Of a stretch of DNA of 64,000 bases, positions 8,379-16,833 are shown piece by piece. The notes below the pieces were generated by a model. The model did no database searches and was not told the origin of the DNA. It was given only the letters and a program-made list of their open reading frames with translations. Within the stretch, counting starts at the first letter, position 1. Each line of letters begins with the position of its first letter. A program made the position numbers and the translations under genes. The stretch lies in contig JAEULH010000084.1 in the NCBI GenBank assembly GCA_016793925.1, positions 17,644 to 81,643 of the forward strand, given 5' to 3'. The DNA is from Rhodospirillales bacterium. Its GTDB lineage: Bacteria; Pseudomonadota; Alphaproteobacteria; Rhodospirillales; Defluviicoccaceae.

Positions 8379-9578
8379 ATGAAGGAACCGGGCGGAGCCG
8401 CGGCTTCGGCAGCCGTCGAGGCGAGCGAGGCTGCGTTCGAGACGACCGCGCGACGGGTCATCCTCGGCCATGAGCGGTCGCTGAGGCTCGACTGCGGCAT
8501 CGGCTTGCGCGATTTCCCGCTCGCCTATCAGACCTACGGCCGGCTCAACGCCGAGCGCTCCAACGCCATCCTCGTCTGCCATGCGCTGACCGGCGACCAG
8601 TACGCCGCGTCGCTCCACCCGCGCACCGGCAAGTCCGGCTGGTGGGACATCATGATCGGGCCGGGCAAGCCGCTCGACACGGAGCGCTATTTCATCGTCT
8701 GCAGCAACGTCCTCGGCGGCTGCATGGGCTCCGCCGGACCCAGCGAAATCGACCCGGCGACCGGCGAGTTGTGGAGCCTGAGCTTTCCCGTCATCACCAT
8801 CGCCGACATGGTCCGGGCCCAGGCCATGCTCCTCGACCACCTCGGCATCGACCAGCTCTTCGCCGTCATCGGCGGGTCGATGGGCGGCATGCAGGTGCTC
8901 GAATGGGCGTCGCTGTTTCCCGAACGCGTGTTCGCCGCAATCCCGGTGGCGACCGCGGCCCACCACAGCGCGCAGAACATCGCCTTCCACGAGGTCGGCC
9001 GACAAGCGATCATGGCCGATCCGGACTGGATGGGCGGCGAGTACTGGCGCCACGGCCGCCGGCCCCATCGCGGCCTGGCGGTGGCGCGGATGGCTGCGCA
9101 CATCACCTACCTCTCCGAAGGCAAGCTGCACCAGAAATTCGGCCGCCGGCTGCAGGACCGGACGGTCGTGACCTACGGCTTCGACGCCGACTTCCAGGTC
9201 GAAAGCTACCTGCGCCACCAGGGGATCAGTTTCGTCGAGCGGTTCGACGCCAACGCCTACCTCTACATCACCCGCGCGATGGACTACTTCGACATGGCGG
9301 CCCGCCACGGCGGCGTGCTCGCCAATGCCTTCCGCGACACGCCCGTTCGCTTCTGCGTCCTGTCGTTCACCAGCGACTGGCTCTATCCGACGGCGCAGAG
9401 CCGGCGCATCGTCCACGCTCTGAACGCGGTCGCAGCCAACGTCAGCTTCGCCGAGATCGTCTCCGACGCCGGCCACGACGCCTTCCTCGTCGACGAACCC
9501 GAGTTTCACCGGGTGCTGCGCGGCTTCCTGACCGGCGCCGCCCAGCACCGCGGCCTGCCCATGGGCGGGCGCAAATGA
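8379..9578 (+). CDS. metX: Homoserine O-acyltransferase
   Basis: A 399-residue alpha/beta hydrolase that acylates L-homoserine (acetyl or succinyl donor) in methionine synthesis. The catalytic triad is visible: nucleophile S167 in [13 protein letters not shown]333 in FTSDWLYP and H366 in [22 protein letters not shown], the [15 protein letters not shown] oxyanion region and [13 protein letters not shown] are family marks. The first 20 residues are Ala/Glu-rich and variable. The stop overlaps the metW start (ATGA), the usual metX-metW coupling in proteobacteria. The 154 bp gap upstream is shared with the divergent chorismate mutase gene; I looked for a SAM-type riboswitch there and did not find one. 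Confidence 0.97.
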   Translation: MKEPGGAAASAAVEASEAAFETTARRVILGHERSLRLDCGIGLRDFPLAYQTYGRLNAERSNAILVCHALTGDQYAASLHPRTGKSGWWDIMIGPGKPLDTERYFIVCSNVLGGCMGSAGPSEIDPATGELWSLSFPVITIADMVRAQAMLLDHLGIDQLFAVIGGSMGGMQVLEWASLFPERVFAAIPVATAAHHSAQNIAFHEVGRQAIMADPDWMGGEYWRHGRRPHRGLAVARMAAHITYLSEGKLHQKFGRRLQDRTVVTYGFDADFQVESYLRHQGISFVERFDANAYLYITRAMDYFDMAARHGGVLANAFRDTPVRFCVLSFTSDWLYPTAQSRRIVHALNAVAANVSFAEIVSDAGHDAFLVDEPEFHRVLRGFLTGAAQHRGLPMGGRK

Positions 9579-10231
9579 ACGTCACGACGAGCGCGGTGCG
9601 AACGGCGATGCGCATCGACCTCCAGCTCATCGCCGACATGATCGAGCCGGCCTCGCGGGTTCTCGACGTCGGCTGCGGCGACGGCGCCCTGCTCGACTAT
9701 CTGGTCAATCTGAAAGGCGTCGACGGCCGCGGCATCGAGCTTGGCAGCGACGGCGTCAACGCCTGCGTCAGCGCCGGTCTGTCGGTCATCCAGGGCGACG
9801 CCGAGACCGACCTGTTCGACTATCCCGACGGCGCCTTCGACTACGTCGTCCTCAGCCAGACCTTGCAGGCCATGCGCGCGCCGAAGACGACCCTCGAACA
9901 GCTCATGCGCATCGGCCGGCGCGCCATCGTGTCGATCCCGAACTTCGCCTACTGGCCGCACCGCTGGCGGCTGCTGGTCGACGGGCAGATGCCGATGAGC
10001 ACCGCCCTGCCGTACCGCTGGTTCGAGACGCCGAACATTCACCTCTGCTCGATCCGCGACTTCGTCGCCCTGTGCGACGCGCTCGACATCGCCATCGAGT
10101 GCGGCCACGTCCTCGACCGTCGCGGCGCGTCCCGGCCGCTCGGCCGCTGGTTGATGCGCGCGAACCTGTTCGGCCAGCAGGCGGTCGTCCTGCTGCGCCA
10201 GAACGGCGAGAGGGCCGGAGCGGGGACCTGA
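9575..10231 (+). CDS. metW: Methionine biosynthesis protein MetW
   Basis: A 218-residue Rossmann-fold protein of the MetW family. It has the SAM-site motif [15 protein letters not shown] (about residues 29-43) and the family-specific [36 protein letters not shown] and [11 protein letters not shown]. MetW is required with MetX for methionine synthesis in several proteobacteria, where it partners or stabilises MetX. A true methyl transfer has not been settled for the family. Its ATG overlaps the metX stop by four bases. It ends 168 bp before rpsB, and no clear terminator separates them. Confidence 0.95.
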   Translation: MNVTTSAVRTAMRIDLQLIADMIEPASRVLDVGCGDGALLDYLVNLKGVDGRGIELGSDGVNACVSAGLSVIQGDAETDLFDYPDGAFDYVVLSQTLQAMRAPKTTLEQLMRIGRRAIVSIPNFAYWPHRWRLLVDGQMPMSTALPYRWFETPNIHLCSIRDFVALCDALDIAIECGHVLDRRGASRPLGRWLMRANLFGQQAVVLLRQNGERAGAGT

Positions 10232-10255
10232 CGCGCCCCTGACGGGCGCAAGGCC

Positions 10256-10284
10256 TTGTCAAGGCTCTCTTCGAGGCTTAAGTA
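10256..10284 (+). promoter_or_regulatory. Candidate rpsB promoter
   Basis: TTGTCA at 10256-10261 is a fair -35 match. The stretch around 10278-10284 (TTAAGTA) sits at 16-17 bp spacing, but it resembles the -10 consensus poorly. It lies within a CCTTG/CAAGG inverted repeat at 10255-10265 and is the only AT-leaning stretch between metW and rpsB. Confidence 0.33.
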
Positions 10285-10294
10285 GGCGCAATCT

Positions 10295-10310
10295 CACACG
10301 CGAGCGTGTG
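10295..10310 (+). other. Hairpin in the rpsB leader
   Basis: CACACG (10295-10300) and CGTGTG (10305-10310) pair perfectly around a four-base CGAG loop, about 90 bp before the rpsB start. There is no U-tract, so it is not a simple terminator. A leader structure for S2 autoregulation is possible but unproven. Confidence 0.4.
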
Positions 10311-10399
10311 GCGCTCGGGCCGGTCGGCCCGCAAGCGTCCTCCGGTGGCCGAAGTCGGCCCAAGCAGCTCGCGGCGGACAACCGGAAAGGACGATCCCC

Positions 10400-11269
10400 A
10401 TGGCATTGCCGACATTCACCATGCGCCAGCTCCTCGAGGCCGGCGTTCATTTCGGGCACAGCACGCGGCGGTGGAACCCGCGGATGGAGCCCTACCTCTT
10501 CGGCGTTCGTAACGGCATCCATATCATCGACCTGGAGCAGACGGCGCCGATGCTCTACCAGGCGCTGAACGCCGTGCGCGACGTCGTCGCCAATGGCGGC
10601 CGGGTGCTGTTCGTCGGAACCAAGCGCCAGGCAAGCGAGAAGGTCGCCGACTCCGCACGCCGCTGCGGTCAGTATTTCGTCAATCACCGCTGGCTCGGCG
10701 GGATGATGACCAACTGGCGAACGATTTCGCTGTCGATCAAGCGGCTGCGCGAACTGGAGACGCGTCTCGGCGAGGAAAACCTCGGCCTGACCAAGAAGGA
10801 GCTCCTCCGCCTGACCCGGGAGCGCGACAAGCTCGAACGCGCGCTGGGCGGGATCAAGGACATGGGTGGACTGCCGGACGTGCTCTTTGTCATCGACACC
10901 AATCGGGAATCCATCGCCGTCGCCGAGGCGAAGAAGCTGAACATTCCGGTCGTTGCGGTCATCGACTCCAACAGCGACCCGCGCAACATCGACTTCCCCA
11001 TTCCCGGCAACGACGACGCGTTGAGGGCGATCGGCCTCTATTGCGATCTGGCGGTCGATGCGGTTCTCGATGGGATTCAGGCGGAGATGTCCGCTGCCGG
11101 GGTCGACCTCGGCGGCCTTGAGGAACCGGCGGAGCCGGTGCCGGATGGCGATGCGGTCGGCGAGGGCGAGGGGCTTGCGGAAGCCGAGGTCGATGGCGAT
11201 GCACCGGCCCCGGTGGAGGCCATCGAGGAAGCAGCCGGCAGCGGCGAGCAGCCGACGGTCCAGCCGTAA
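10400..11269 (+). CDS. rpsB: 30S ribosomal protein S2 with acidic C-terminal tail
   Basis: A 289-residue S2 protein. [33 protein letters not shown] and [14 protein letters not shown] are unmistakable, followed by [14 protein letters not shown] and [14 protein letters not shown]2 bridges the head and body of the 30S subunit and is among the last proteins to assemble. Typical bacterial S2 is about 235-255 residues. Here residues about 235-289 form an extra tail rich in Glu, Asp, Ala, Gly and Pro with no predicted fold. AAAGGA at 10386-10391 is the ribosome site. It opens the rpsB-tsf-pyrH-frr run. Confidence 0.98.
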   Translation: MALPTFTMRQLLEAGVHFGHSTRRWNPRMEPYLFGVRNGIHIIDLEQTAPMLYQALNAVRDVVANGGRVLFVGTKRQASEKVADSARRCGQYFVNHRWLGGMMTNWRTISLSIKRLRELETRLGEENLGLTKKELLRLTRERDKLERALGGIKDMGGLPDVLFVIDTNRESIAVAEAKKLNIPVVAVIDSNSDPRNIDFPIPGNDDALRAIGLYCDLAVDAVLDGIQAEMSAAGVDLGGLEEPAEPVPDGDAVGEGEGLAEAEVDGDAPAPVEAIEEAAGSGEQPTVQP

Positions 11270-11290
11270 GCCTGATCGGACATTAGCGTT

Positions 11291-11312
11291 CAGCCGCAGC
11301 GCGCTGGGGCTG
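11291..11312 (+). terminator. Possible attenuator hairpin between rpsB and tsf
   Basis: CAGCC (11291-11295) and GGCTG (11308-11312) can pair, with a further short CAGC/GCTG helix inside. The hairpin is followed by a T-rich stretch (ACACTTTACATTTTGG). Stem length is modest and the U-tract is interrupted, so this would be at best partial termination that sets S2 above EF-Ts. Confidence 0.3.
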
Positions 11313-11348
11313 ACACTTTACATTTTGGATAAGCGAAGAGGCGCAGAG

Positions 11349-12269
11349 ATGACGGAAATCACCGCTTCCCTGGTGAAGGAGCTGCGGGAGAAAACCGGTG
11401 CCGGGATGATGGACTGCAAGAAGGCGCTGATCGGCACCGAGGGCGAAATGGAAGCCGCCGTCGACTGGCTGCGCAAGAAGGGCCTTGCGGCGGCAGCGAA
11501 CAAGGCCGGGCGGGTCGCCGCCGACGGCCTGATCGGGATCAGCGTCGGCGACCGGCAGGCCGCCATCGTCGAGGTCAACGCCGAGACCGATTTCGTCTCG
11601 CGCAACGAGCACTTCCAGGCGTTCGTCAGGGAGGTCGCCGACATGGCGCTCGCCGCCGGGGGCGATCTGGATGCGGTAAAGGCCTCGAAGGCGAAGTCCG
11701 GGCGCACGGTCGAAGAGGAGCTGACCCATCTCATCGCGACGATCGGCGAGAACATGAGCCTGCGTCGGGCCGCCGCCCTCGCCGTCGAGCGCGGTTGCGT
11801 CGCCAGCTACGTCCACGCCGCGCAGGCGCCCGGCCTGGGTCGCATCGGCGTGCTCGTCGCTCTCGGCGGTGTCGACAGCTCGCCGGCGCTGGAGACGCTG
11901 GGCAAGCAGCTCGCCATGCACGTCGCCGCCGCCCGCCCGCAGGCGGTGTCCCGCGCCGACGTCGACCCGCAAGCGCTTGAGCGCGAGCGGAGGATCCTGT
12001 CGGAGCAGGCATTGGCCAGCGGCAAGCCGCCCCAGATCGTCGAGAAAATGGTGGAGGGCCGGCTCGGCAAGTTCTACGAGGACGTCTGCCTGCTCGAGCA
12101 GACCTTCGTTATCGACGCCGAGCGCAAGGTCGGTGCGGTTCTCGATGCGGCCGGCAAGGAACTCGGCGGCACCATTACCCTCGAGGGGTTCGTCCGCTTC
12201 GCACTCGGCGAGGGAATCGAGAAGAAGAGCGACGACTTCGCGTCGGAAGTCGCCAAGGCAGCGGGCTGA
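11349..12269 (+). CDS. tsf: Elongation factor Ts
   Basis: A 306-residue EF-Ts, the nucleotide exchange factor that recycles EF-Tu-GDP. The N-terminal UBA-like domain reads [19 protein letters not shown]. The core contains [16 protein letters not shown] sequence and [17 protein letters not shown], the EF-Tu contact loop, and the dimerisation domain ends in [18 protein letters not shown]. The ATG at 11349 is preceded by GAGG/AGAG. An in-frame extension upstream into rpsB has no family similarity. It lies 79 bp after rpsB and 89 bp before pyrH, as in most alphaproteobacteria. Confidence 0.98.
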   Translation: MTEITASLVKELREKTGAGMMDCKKALIGTEGEMEAAVDWLRKKGLAAAANKAGRVAADGLIGISVGDRQAAIVEVNAETDFVSRNEHFQAFVREVADMALAAGGDLDAVKASKAKSGRTVEEELTHLIATIGENMSLRRAAALAVERGCVASYVHAAQAPGLGRIGVLVALGGVDSSPALETLGKQLAMHVAAARPQAVSRADVDPQALERERRILSEQALASGKPPQIVEKMVEGRLGKFYEDVCLLEQTFVIDAERKVGAVLDAAGKELGGTITLEGFVRFALGEGIEKKSDDFASEVAKAAG

Positions 12270-12358
12270 GGGCCGGCGGTCGGAACGGACGCATCCGGCC
12301 GGCTGGCATCGTCACGGCCTGCCCGCGCGGAGGCCAAACCGAAACATGGGGGGCGGCA

Positions 12359-13090
12359 ATGGCCGGTGAGATCGCGTACAAGCGCGTTCTGCTCAAGCTT
12401 TCTGGCGAAGCTCTGATGGGCGCGAAGGGCTATGGGCTCGACCTCGCCGCCGTCGAGCGGATCGGCGCGGAAATCGGGGCTGTCCACGCGATGGGCGTCG
12501 AGCTGTGCCTGGTGATCGGCGGCGGCAACATCTTTCGCGGCGTCTCGGCGGCGGCCGCCGGCATCGAGCGCACAAGCGCCGACTATATCGGCATGCTCGC
12601 GACCGTCATGAACGCCATCGCGGTGCAGAGCATCCTCGAGCGGCAGGGGCTTCACACCCGGGTGCAGTCGGCCATTCCGATGGCGACCGTGTGTGAGCCG
12701 TATATCCGGCGCAGGGCCATGCGGCACATGGAGAAGGGCCGCATCGTGATTTTCGCCGCGGGCACCGGCAACCCCTTCTTCAGCACCGACACCGCGGCGG
12801 CGCTGCGGGCGGTGGAGATGGGTTGCGACGCCCTGCTCAAAGGCACCCAGGTCGATGGCGTTTACAGCGCCGACCCGCGCAAGGATCCGGCCGCCAGGCG
12901 TCACGAAGAGCTGTCGTACCACGACGTCCTCGCCCTCGATCTGAGGGTGATGGACGGTTCGGCGGTCGCCCTTGCCCGCGACAACGCTCTTCCCATTCTC
13001 GTCTTTTCGATCCAACATCCCGGGTCGTTCGCCGACATCGTCGCCAACAAAGGGACGTTCACACGAATTCACAAGGGAGCTGCGACGTGA
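12359..13090 (+). CDS. pyrH: Uridylate kinase (UMP kinase)
   Basis: A 243-residue amino-acid-kinase-fold enzyme converting UMP to UDP with ATP in the cytosol. The signatures are [13 protein letters not shown] (phosphate-binding lysine), [11 protein letters not shown], the [22 protein letters not shown] subunit contact, [21 protein letters not shown] and [19 protein letters not shown]-rich stretch immediately before the ATG acts as the ribosome site. Its TGA overlaps the GTG start of frr (GTGA), so frr is likely coupled to pyrH translation. Confidence 0.98.
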   Translation: MAGEIAYKRVLLKLSGEALMGAKGYGLDLAAVERIGAEIGAVHAMGVELCLVIGGGNIFRGVSAAAAGIERTSADYIGMLATVMNAIAVQSILERQGLHTRVQSAIPMATVCEPYIRRRAMRHMEKGRIVIFAAGTGNPFFSTDTAAALRAVEMGCDALLKGTQVDGVYSADPRKDPAARRHEELSYHDVLALDLRVMDGSAVALARDNALPILVFSIQHPGSFADIVANKGTFTRIHKGAAT

Positions 13091-13656
13091 CGCCGCCGGA
13101 TTTCGAAGCCCTGATCCAGGAGAGCGCAAGACGGATGCAGGGCGCCGTCGACGTGCTGCACAAGGAGTTCGGCGGGCTGCGAACCGGTCGGGCCGCCACC
13201 AGTCTGCTCGAGCCGATCGTCGTCGACGCTTACGGCAGCAGCATGCCGATCAGCCAGGTGAGCACGCTGAGCGCGCCCGATCCGCGGACCCTGAGCGTGC
13301 AGGTCTGGGACAAGAGCCTGGTCAAGGCGGTCGACAAGGCCATTCGCGAATCCGGTCTCGGCCTCAATCCGGCCGTCGACGGCCAACTGTTGCGCATTCC
13401 CATCCCGATGCTGACCGAAGAGCGGCGCCAGGAGCTCGGCAAGGTCGCCGGCCGCTACACGGAAGAGGCGAGGGTCGCCGTGCGCAATGTCCGCCGGCAT
13501 GGCCTCGACGAACTGAAGCGGGCGGAAAAGGACGGCGGGCTGTCGCAGGACGAGCACCGCGATCTCGGCAAGCGCATCCAGGACATCACCGATTCCTTCA
13601 TCAAGAAGATCGACGAACTGCTTACCAAGAAGGAAGCGGAGATCATGCAGGTCTGA
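13087..13656 (+). CDS. frr: Ribosome recycling factor
   Basis: A 189-residue RRF, which with EF-G splits post-termination ribosomes. Family residues include [69 protein letters not shown] and the C-terminal [18 protein letters not shown] set the start at GTG 13087, which overlaps the pyrH stop and has AAGGGAG at 13073-13079. In most alphaproteobacteria uppS follows; here cdsA begins only 15 bp downstream. Confidence 0.98.
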   Translation: MTPPDFEALIQESARRMQGAVDVLHKEFGGLRTGRAATSLLEPIVVDAYGSSMPISQVSTLSAPDPRTLSVQVWDKSLVKAVDKAIRESGLGLNPAVDGQLLRIPIPMLTEERRQELGKVAGRYTEEARVAVRNVRRHGLDELKRAEKDGGLSQDEHRDLGKRIQDITDSFIKKIDELLTKKEAEIMQV

Positions 13657-13671
13657 GGCCGGTCGCTCCGG

Positions 13672-14469
13672 ATGCTCAAAGACCTCGGCGTCAGAGTCGC
13701 CTCGGCGGTCGTCCTCGGCGTCCCCTTCATCCTCTCCGTCCATGCCGGTGCGCCCTACTTCGACTGGTGGATCATCGCCGCCGCGCCCCTGCTTGCGTGG
13801 GAATGGTACCGGCTGATCGCCAGCGACGACGGCAGGTTCGGGGCGCGGGGCGTCATCTACGTGCTCTGCGCCGCAATGCCGGTTGTCGCCGCCTCGCTTT
13901 TCGCGCCTGCGGCTGCGCTTCCGGTCATTGCAGCCGCCGCCCTGGGGATCCTCGTCTCGGCGCAGGGCAGCCCATGGCTCGCCGGCGGGATCGTTTACCT
14001 GACCGCGCCCTGCGTCGCTCTGTTGTGGCTGCGCTATGACGTCCAGGGCGGGCGTGAAACGGTGTTCTGGCTGATCGCCGTCGTCTGGGCCTCCGACATC
14101 GGCGCCTACTTCGCCGGCAGGCTCATCGGCGGCCCGAAGCTGGCGCCGGCGATCAGTCCGAACAAAACCTGGGCCGGCGTCGCCGGGGGTGCAGCCGCCG
14201 CGCTGGTGGTCGGCGTGCTCGCAGCCCTCCTGACGGCGGGGCACGCGCTGGCTCTGCTGGCGTCGGTCAGCGTCCTTCTCAGCGTTTTCGCCCAGGCCGG
14301 GGACCTCGTCGAGTCTTGGCTCAAGCGGCGGTTCGGGGCGAAAGACACGAGCGCGCTGATCCCGGGTCATGGCGGCGTCCTCGACCGGGTCGACGGCCTG
14401 ATGACCGCGGCGACGCTGTGGGCATTGATCGTCGTCGCAAGCAAAGGCAGTATGCTTCCATGGCTGTGA
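13672..14469 (+). CDS. cdsA: Phosphatidate cytidylyltransferase
   Basis: A 265-residue integral membrane protein with about seven to eight hydrophobic helices. It makes CDP-diacylglycerol from phosphatidate and CTP, the branch point for all phospholipids. The family signature is complete near the C-terminus: S-W-L-K-R-R-F-G-A-K-D then IPGHGGVLDRVDG, with the metal-binding aspartates and lysine in place. It begins 15 bp after frr, with no intervening uppS. Its last ten bases overlap the start of dxr. Confidence 0.96.
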   Translation: MLKDLGVRVASAVVLGVPFILSVHAGAPYFDWWIIAAAPLLAWEWYRLIASDDGRFGARGVIYVLCAAMPVVAASLFAPAAALPVIAAAALGILVSAQGSPWLAGGIVYLTAPCVALLWLRYDVQGGRETVFWLIAVVWASDIGAYFAGRLIGGPKLAPAISPNKTWAGVAGGAAAALVVGVLAALLTAGHALALLASVSVLLSVFAQAGDLVESWLKRRFGAKDTSALIPGHGGVLDRVDGLMTAATLWALIVVASKGSMLPWL

Positions 14470-15674
14470 CCGCAACCCAGGCGCTACCGGAAACGTCCGT
14501 TCGCAGCGTCACGATTCTGGGATCGACCGGATCGGTCGGCTGCAACACCGTCGATCTCCTGCGCCGCAACGGCGAGGCGTTCCGGGTCGAGGCGCTGACC
14601 GCCAACCGCAACGTCGATCTGCTTGCCCGGCAGGCGCGGCTGCTCGGCGCCCGGATGGCCGTGGTCGCCGACGAGACCCGCTACGGGGACCTCAAGGCGG
14701 CGCTTGCCGGCAGCGGAATCGAGGCGGCTGCGGGGGCGCAGGCGCTGGTCGAGGCGGCCGAGCGGCCGGCGGAGTGGGTGATGGCCTCCATCGTCGGCGC
14801 GGCCGGCCTGATGCCGACGCTGGCCGCGGTGCGCCGCGGCGCCATCATCGGCCTCGCCAACAAGGAATGCCTGGTCTGCGCCGGCGAGCTGATGATGGCC
14901 GAGATCCGCCGCTGCGGGGCGACGGTCGTGCCGGTCGATTCCGAACACAGCGCCATCTACCAGGTCTTCGACTTCGCCAATGCCGACAAGGTGGATAGTC
15001 TGATCCTGACCGCATCCGGCGGCCCGTTCCGGACGCTGGATCTGGCGCAGATGCGGAACGTCACGCCGGCCCAGGCCGTGGCCCATCCCAACTGGGACAT
15101 GGGTGCGAAAATCTCCGTCGATTCGGCGACCATGATGAACAAGGGCCTCGAACTGATCGAGGCCTTTCATCTGTTCCCGGTCACGGCGGAGCAGCTCGAG
15201 GTCGTCGTCCACCCGCAATCGATCGTCCACAGCCTGGTCTCCTACGTCGACGGCTCGGTTCTCGCCCAGCTCGGCTCGCCGGACATGCGCACGCCGATCG
15301 CCTACGCCCTCGGCTGGCCGAATCGCATCCCTGCACCGGCAGCGAAGTTGCGGCTTGGCGAGATCGGCGCGTTGACCTTTTACCCGCCGGATCCCGATCG
15401 CTTCCCGGCGCTGCGCATCGCCAGGGAGGCTCTGCGCCGGGGCGGCGCCGCGGCCATCGTGCTCAACGCCGCCAATGAAGTCGCCGTCGGCAGCTTTCTC
15501 GCCGGCGAAATCGGCTTTTTGAGCATCGCGCAGGTCGTTGAAGAAACCATCTATGCCATAGACTGCCGTCCGGTCGGCAGCATCGACGACGTTCGCGACG
15601 TTGATGGCGAGGCCCGGGCCAAGGCAGAGGATATTATCGCAAATCTGGCGCAACGCATCGCCTGTCCGGTGTAA
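14460..15674 (+). CDS. dxr: 1-deoxy-D-xylulose 5-phosphate reductoisomerase
   Basis: A 404-residue enzyme of the MEP isoprenoid pathway, converting DXP to MEP with NADPH. The NADPH motif ILGSTGSVGCNTVDLLRR starts near residue 19. The active-site elements ALANKECLVCAGELM-like (here IGLANKECLVCAGELM), VPVDSEHSAIYQ, TASGGPFR, HPNWDMGAKISVDSATMMNKGLE and HPQSIVHSLV are all present. I use the ATG at 14460, ten bases inside cdsA; a longer frame upstream is antisense-like noise. rseP follows after 21 bp. Confidence 0.98.
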   Translation: MAVTATQALPETSVRSVTILGSTGSVGCNTVDLLRRNGEAFRVEALTANRNVDLLARQARLLGARMAVVADETRYGDLKAALAGSGIEAAAGAQALVEAAERPAEWVMASIVGAAGLMPTLAAVRRGAIIGLANKECLVCAGELMMAEIRRCGATVVPVDSEHSAIYQVFDFANADKVDSLILTASGGPFRTLDLAQMRNVTPAQAVAHPNWDMGAKISVDSATMMNKGLELIEAFHLFPVTAEQLEVVVHPQSIVHSLVSYVDGSVLAQLGSPDMRTPIAYALGWPNRIPAPAAKLRLGEIGALTFYPPDPDRFPALRIAREALRRGGAAAIVLNAANEVAVGSFLAGEIGFLSIAQVVEETIYAIDCRPVGSIDDVRDVDGEARAKAEDIIANLAQRIACPV

Positions 15675-15695
15675 GCGCAAGCCGACCAGAGCACC

Positions 15696-16823
15696 ATGGC
15701 CATCATCGAATACCTCTGGGACTGGATCATTCCATTCCTGATCGTCCTCACCGTCCTCGTGTTCGTCCATGAGCTTGGGCACTACCTGATCGCCCGGCGG
15801 GTCGGCATCCGCATCGAGACGTTCTCGATCGGTTTCGGACCGGAACTCTTCGGACGGACGGATCGGCACGGCACGCGCTGGAAATTCAGCGCGATCCCGC
15901 TCGGCGGCTACGTCAAGATGTTCGGCGAGCACGACTTCGAGGACGAGGACGAAAAGCACGTGCTGACGCCGGAGGAGGAGGCTGTCTCCTTCCAGGGCAA
16001 GAGCGTCGGCCGGCGCAGCGCGGTCGTCGTCGCCGGTCCGCTCGCGAATTTCCTTTTCGCCATCGTTGCGCTCGCCATCCTGTTCGCCGTTGCCGGCCTG
16101 CCGACCCCCATGGCCGGCGTCGGCTCGGTCCAGCCCGATAGCGCCGCCGCTCGCGCCGGGTTCAAGCAGGGCGATCTGATCGTCGACATCGATGGCCAGC
16201 CGGTCCGCTGGTTCGACGAGGTGCGGACCATCGTGCGCGATCGACCGGGCCAGCCCTTGCGCTTCGACATCGTTCGCGACGGCGAACACGCGACGCTGAC
16301 GGCGGTGCCGACGGCAACGCCCGCGGGCGGAAATGAACGCGGCGAGGTCGGGCTGCTCGGCATCACCCCCGACCCTGCACAGGTCGGCTACGAGCGGCTC
16401 AACCCGTTGCAGGCCGCAGGCGTCGCGGTCCAGAGGACCTACCAGTTGACCGCCCAGATCCTCGGCGCGCTCTGGCAGATCATCACCGGCGCGCGGACCA
16501 CGGGCGAGCTCGGCGGGCCGATCCGCATCGCCCAGCTTTCGGGTCAGATGGCGAGCGACGGCGCGGTTAATTTCATCCTGTTCATGGCCGCGCTTTCCCT
16601 CAATCTGGGGCTGATAAACCTGCTGCCGATACCGATGCTTGACGGTGGTCACCTCGCGTTCTATGCGGTTGAGGCGGTTCGCGGCCGCCCTCTGAACAAG
16701 AGGATTCAGGAGTACGGGTTCCGCATCGGGCTGGCGTTCGTTTTATTCCTCATGATTTTCGCAACGTGGAACGACTTGATGAACCTCAAGGTATTCGAGT
16801 TCCTTCGCGAGCTCATCAGTTAG
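15696..16823 (+). CDS. rseP: RIP-family site-2 zinc protease RseP
   Basis: A 375-residue intramembrane metalloprotease. The zinc site HELGH (H25, E26, H29) is in the first membrane helix. The second half of the active site is in NLLPIPMLDGGHL in a later helix, and a PDZ domain lies between them (about residues 130-215, GVGSVQPDSAAARAGFKQGDLIVDIDGQPV). RseP cleaves anti-sigma factors and leftover signal peptides in the inner membrane, linking envelope stress to transcription. It is placed as usual between dxr and bamA, ten bases before the latter. Confidence 0.97.
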   Translation: MAIIEYLWDWIIPFLIVLTVLVFVHELGHYLIARRVGIRIETFSIGFGPELFGRTDRHGTRWKFSAIPLGGYVKMFGEHDFEDEDEKHVLTPEEEAVSFQGKSVGRRSAVVVAGPLANFLFAIVALAILFAVAGLPTPMAGVGSVQPDSAAARAGFKQGDLIVDIDGQPVRWFDEVRTIVRDRPGQPLRFDIVRDGEHATLTAVPTATPAGGNERGEVGLLGITPDPAQVGYERLNPLQAAGVAVQRTYQLTAQILGALWQIITGARTTGELGGPIRIAQLSGQMASDGAVNFILFMAALSLNLGLINLLPIPMLDGGHLAFYAVEAVRGRPLNKRIQEYGFRIGLAFVLFLMIFATWNDLMNLKVFEFLRELIS

Positions 16824-16833
16824 AGCTTGGAGG

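Noticed and set aside
11310..11340. CTGACA/TAAGCG as a separate tsf promoter
   Set aside because: Spacing and the -10 match are poor, and tsf is expected to be co-transcribed with rpsB.
14484..16652. A 722-codon minus-strand open frame opposite dxr and rseP
   Set aside because: Same reason: a shadow of GC-rich coding sequence.
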